Shown here piece after piece: positions 5,661 to 7,029 of a stretch of DNA of 7,029 bases. The stretch comes from Bog-756 sp037141235. GTDB lineage: Bacteria > Actinomycetota > Acidimicrobiia > Acidimicrobiales > RAAP-2. Where the stretch lies: positions 1 through 7,029 of the forward strand of contig JBAXCY010000153.1 of the NCBI GenBank assembly GCA_037141235.1, given 5' to 3'. Every line of letters starts with the position of its first letter. Position 1 is the first letter of the stretch. The notes under the pieces were generated by a model. It saw only the letters and a list, made by a program, of their open reading frames with translations, was not told the DNA's origin and searched no databases. Both the position numbers and the translations under genes were made by a program.

Positions 5661-6982
5661 CGGGCTGCTACTCCTTGGTAGACGAACTCCAGTACCACCT
5701 GTTTGCAGCCGTCTTGGTTGGTGGCGGTGTCGCGCATGGTCACCTCTGGCCAGTCACTGCGGTCTACCCCGAGAGACGACAGCGTCGCGGTGGTGTCGGC
5801 CCCCACCGTCACCGGTCGGGTGAACCCTTGGGCCACGATGAAGTTGGAGGGGTCACAGCTCCGGCTCGACGTGGCGAGTGTCGTGGTCAGGTTCGTGATG
5901 GTGATGGGGCTCGAGGTGGGGTTGGTGATCTGGACATTGATCCGGTGGCTCCGACCGGGGAGGAGTGGGCCCTCGAGGGCGCCGGCGATAGTGAAGGACT
6001 GACTGGTGTCGGGTGTCGGCGTCTGCGCCACGGCCATGCCGACGATGGGTCCCTTGAGGTCGAGGCCTGCAGCAGAGCCGAACCACGGCGCAGTGCCGAA
6101 CGTGGTGACTGCCCCGGCGGCAGTGGTGAGCCAGTACCCACCCCCCTGAGGCACCGCGGCCATGTCGACGGTCGGGGAGGTTGCCCCTAGCGCAGTGGCT
6201 GATCCGTAGAACGGGGCAGTACCGAAGCTGTAGATACCGCCGTCACCTGCCGCCATCCAGTATCCGCCGCCATCAGGACTAGAGGTGATGGTGGTCACCG
6301 CACTGTTGCGGGCCATCCCCGCGGCTGACCCATGGAACTGCGCATCGCCGTAGCTGAACACCCCGCCGTCGGAAGCCACCATCCAGTACCCCTTGCCGTC
6401 TGGTGTGGCGCTCATGTCCTGCATCGGAGCCGCCGGGTGGGCGGCTCCGGTCGATCCATAGAACGCGGCGTCGCCGAAGGCGAAGATCCCGCCGTCGGAA
6501 GCCACCATCCAGTACCCCTTGCCATCCGGGGTAGAGGCCATGGCCACGACCGGTCGGTTGAGGTGGATGTCGCCGGTGGACCCATAGAACTGGGCATCGC
6601 CGTAGCTGAAGACTCCACCGTCGGCGGCCACCATCCAGTAGCCGAGACCATCCGGAGTCGAGGCCATGCCGACCACTGGCTGGTTGAGCACGAGAGCACC
6701 GGTGGACCCGTAGAACTGCGCACCGCCGAAGGCGAAGATGCCTCCGTCGGAACCAACCTGCCAGTAGCCATCGATGCTCGGCAGATGGGCTGATCGGGCC
6801 GACGTCCCGATCAAGGTAGCGGAGGAGCCGGGCCGGTGGGTGGCTGTTGCGGGCATGGCGGCCATGGCGGCCACGGCGGCGATGGCGGCGATGAGGATGA
6901 GGACGAGGACGAGGACGAAGGGCATACGCCGAGATGGATCGACAGGAGTCGACTGCGAGGTCAAATGTGGTGAGGTGGTCAT
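5657..6982 (-). CDS. Secreted protein with six 42-residue GYW/DGG repeats, possible beta-propeller, plus a C-terminal beta domain
   Basis: The product is 441 residues. Residues 1-19 are polar and end in RR. A long hydrophobic stretch (about 21-43) follows, with a possible ATA cleavage site near 46-48; an uncleaved membrane anchor is also possible. Residues 72-323 are six repeats with GYW at 72, 114, 156, 198, 240 and 282, an exact 42-residue period. The core is GYWMVASDGG, then an aromatic/Gly pair, then FYGSTG and a PDG turn. Six blades of this length would suit a six-bladed beta-propeller (inference). Residues 324-441 form a beta-rich domain with PLLPGRSHRINVQITNPTSS (339-358) and NQDGCK (422-427), and cysteines 376 and 426 could pair. 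I associate the repeat with Acidimicrobiia exported proteins of unknown function. It is the first gene of the leftward unit. ATG 6982 follows GAAGGGA with six bases between, but the frame upstream is open to the window edge, so a start outside the window cannot be excluded. Confidence 0.88.
   Translation of the reverse strand: MTTSPHLTSQSTPVDPSRRMPFVLVLVLILIAAIAAVAAMAAMPATATHRPGSSATLIGTSARSAHLPSIDGYWQVGSDGGIFAFGGAQFYGSTGALVLNQPVVGMASTPDGLGYWMVAADGGVFSYGDAQFYGSTGDIHLNRPVVAMASTPDGKGYWMVASDGGIFAFGDAAFYGSTGAAHPAAPMQDMSATPDGKGYWMVASDGGVFSYGDAQFHGSAAGMARNSAVTTITSSPDGGGYWMAAGDGGIYSFGTAPFYGSATALGATSPTVDMAAVPQGGGYWLTTAAGAVTTFGTAPWFGSAAGLDLKGPIVGMAVAQTPTPDTSQSFTIAGALEGPLLPGRSHRINVQITNPTSSPITITNLTTTLATSSRSCDPSNFIVAQGFTRPVTVGADTTATLSSLGVDRSDWPEVTMRDTATNQDGCKQVVLEFVYQGVAAR
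6014..6769 (-). repeat. Six tandem 126-bp coding repeats
   Basis: Each unit encodes 42 residues beginning GYW. The spacing is constant across all six units, with no insertions. Units 1-4 are well conserved; units 5 and 6 drift, and the last has lost DGG (it reads TAAGAV). At DNA level two stretches of 36 bases (6362-6397 and 6488-6523) are identical and 126 bases apart, while the rest has diverged. Confidence 0.9.
6855..6920 (-). repeat. Imperfect 9-bp and 6-bp tandem repeats encoding the export-signal core
   Basis: On the plus strand there are four units of the type ATGGCGGCC (6855-6890), followed by five of the type ATGAGG/ACGAGG (6891-6920). They encode the alternating V/L/I and A/M stretch at residues about 22-43 of the 441-residue protein. 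Both unit lengths are multiples of three, so changes in copy number would lengthen or shorten the hydrophobic segment without shifting the frame. Confidence 0.75.
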
Positions 6983-6994
6983 CCCTGATCCCTT

Positions 6995-7029
6995 CGGTAT
7001 GTCGGTATGTCGGTATGTCGGTATGTCGG
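6995..7029. repeat. Perfect octanucleotide tandem repeat, CGGTATGT, at least four copies
   Basis: CGGTATGT repeats without a mismatch at 6995-7002, 7003-7010, 7011-7018 and 7019-7026, and the next copy is cut by the window end. It begins 13 bases upstream of the ATG of the 441-residue protein, in its leader or promoter, unless that protein starts further upstream. The true copy number is not visible here. Confidence 0.92.

Noticed and set aside
6995..7029. CRISPR array or origin iterons for the octamer repeat
   Set aside because: The units are contiguous and only 8 bp, with no spacers, no dnaA/rep gene and no AT-rich region.

Overview
The window is GC-rich bacterial DNA with six convincing protein genes, all of them complete. 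The best taxonomic clue is the gene at 5657-6982. It carries tandem repeats built around GYWMVASDGG and FYGSTG, a secreted-protein repeat I associate with Actinomycetota of the class Acidimicrobiia. High GC, Ala/Gly/Thr/Ser-rich exported proteins and AxA signal-peptide sites fit that assignment. It is an inference from protein style; no rRNA or marker gene is present.

Layout. The left half reads rightward. A small secreted protein with four cysteines (92-700) is followed by a perfect 16-bp hairpin. A gene-free stretch comes next, then a small SnoaL/NTF2-like protein (1036-1362) and a 14-helix-type DHA2 major facilitator exporter (1442-2992). The right half reads leftward and converges on the exporter with a 63-base gap. 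Read in its own direction it starts with a secreted protein of six 42-residue repeats plus a C-terminal beta-rich domain (6982 to 5657). That gene overlaps by ATGA a 746-residue secreted protein made of fibronectin/Ig-like domains, two He_PIG-type domains and a C-terminal domain (5660 to 3420). An 88-base gap separates this from a small ABM-like ferredoxin-fold protein (3331 to 3056).

How the genes may work together. The two large exported proteins are translationally coupled and probably act together at or outside the cell surface, for adhesion, matrix or carbohydrate contact. No catalytic motif is visible in either. The exporter and the SnoaL-like protein may share a transcript. The ABM-like protein is more likely a passenger at the end of the leftward unit than part of the surface system.

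Most unusual signal. A perfect octanucleotide tandem repeat (at least four copies, running off the window edge) lies directly upstream of the leftward surface-protein pair. The reading frame through it stays open. A second, in-frame repeat tract encodes the hydrophobic core of the same gene's export signal. Together they suggest a locus whose expression or export could vary by repeat slippage. No RNA gene, mobile element, CRISPR array or replication origin was recognised.
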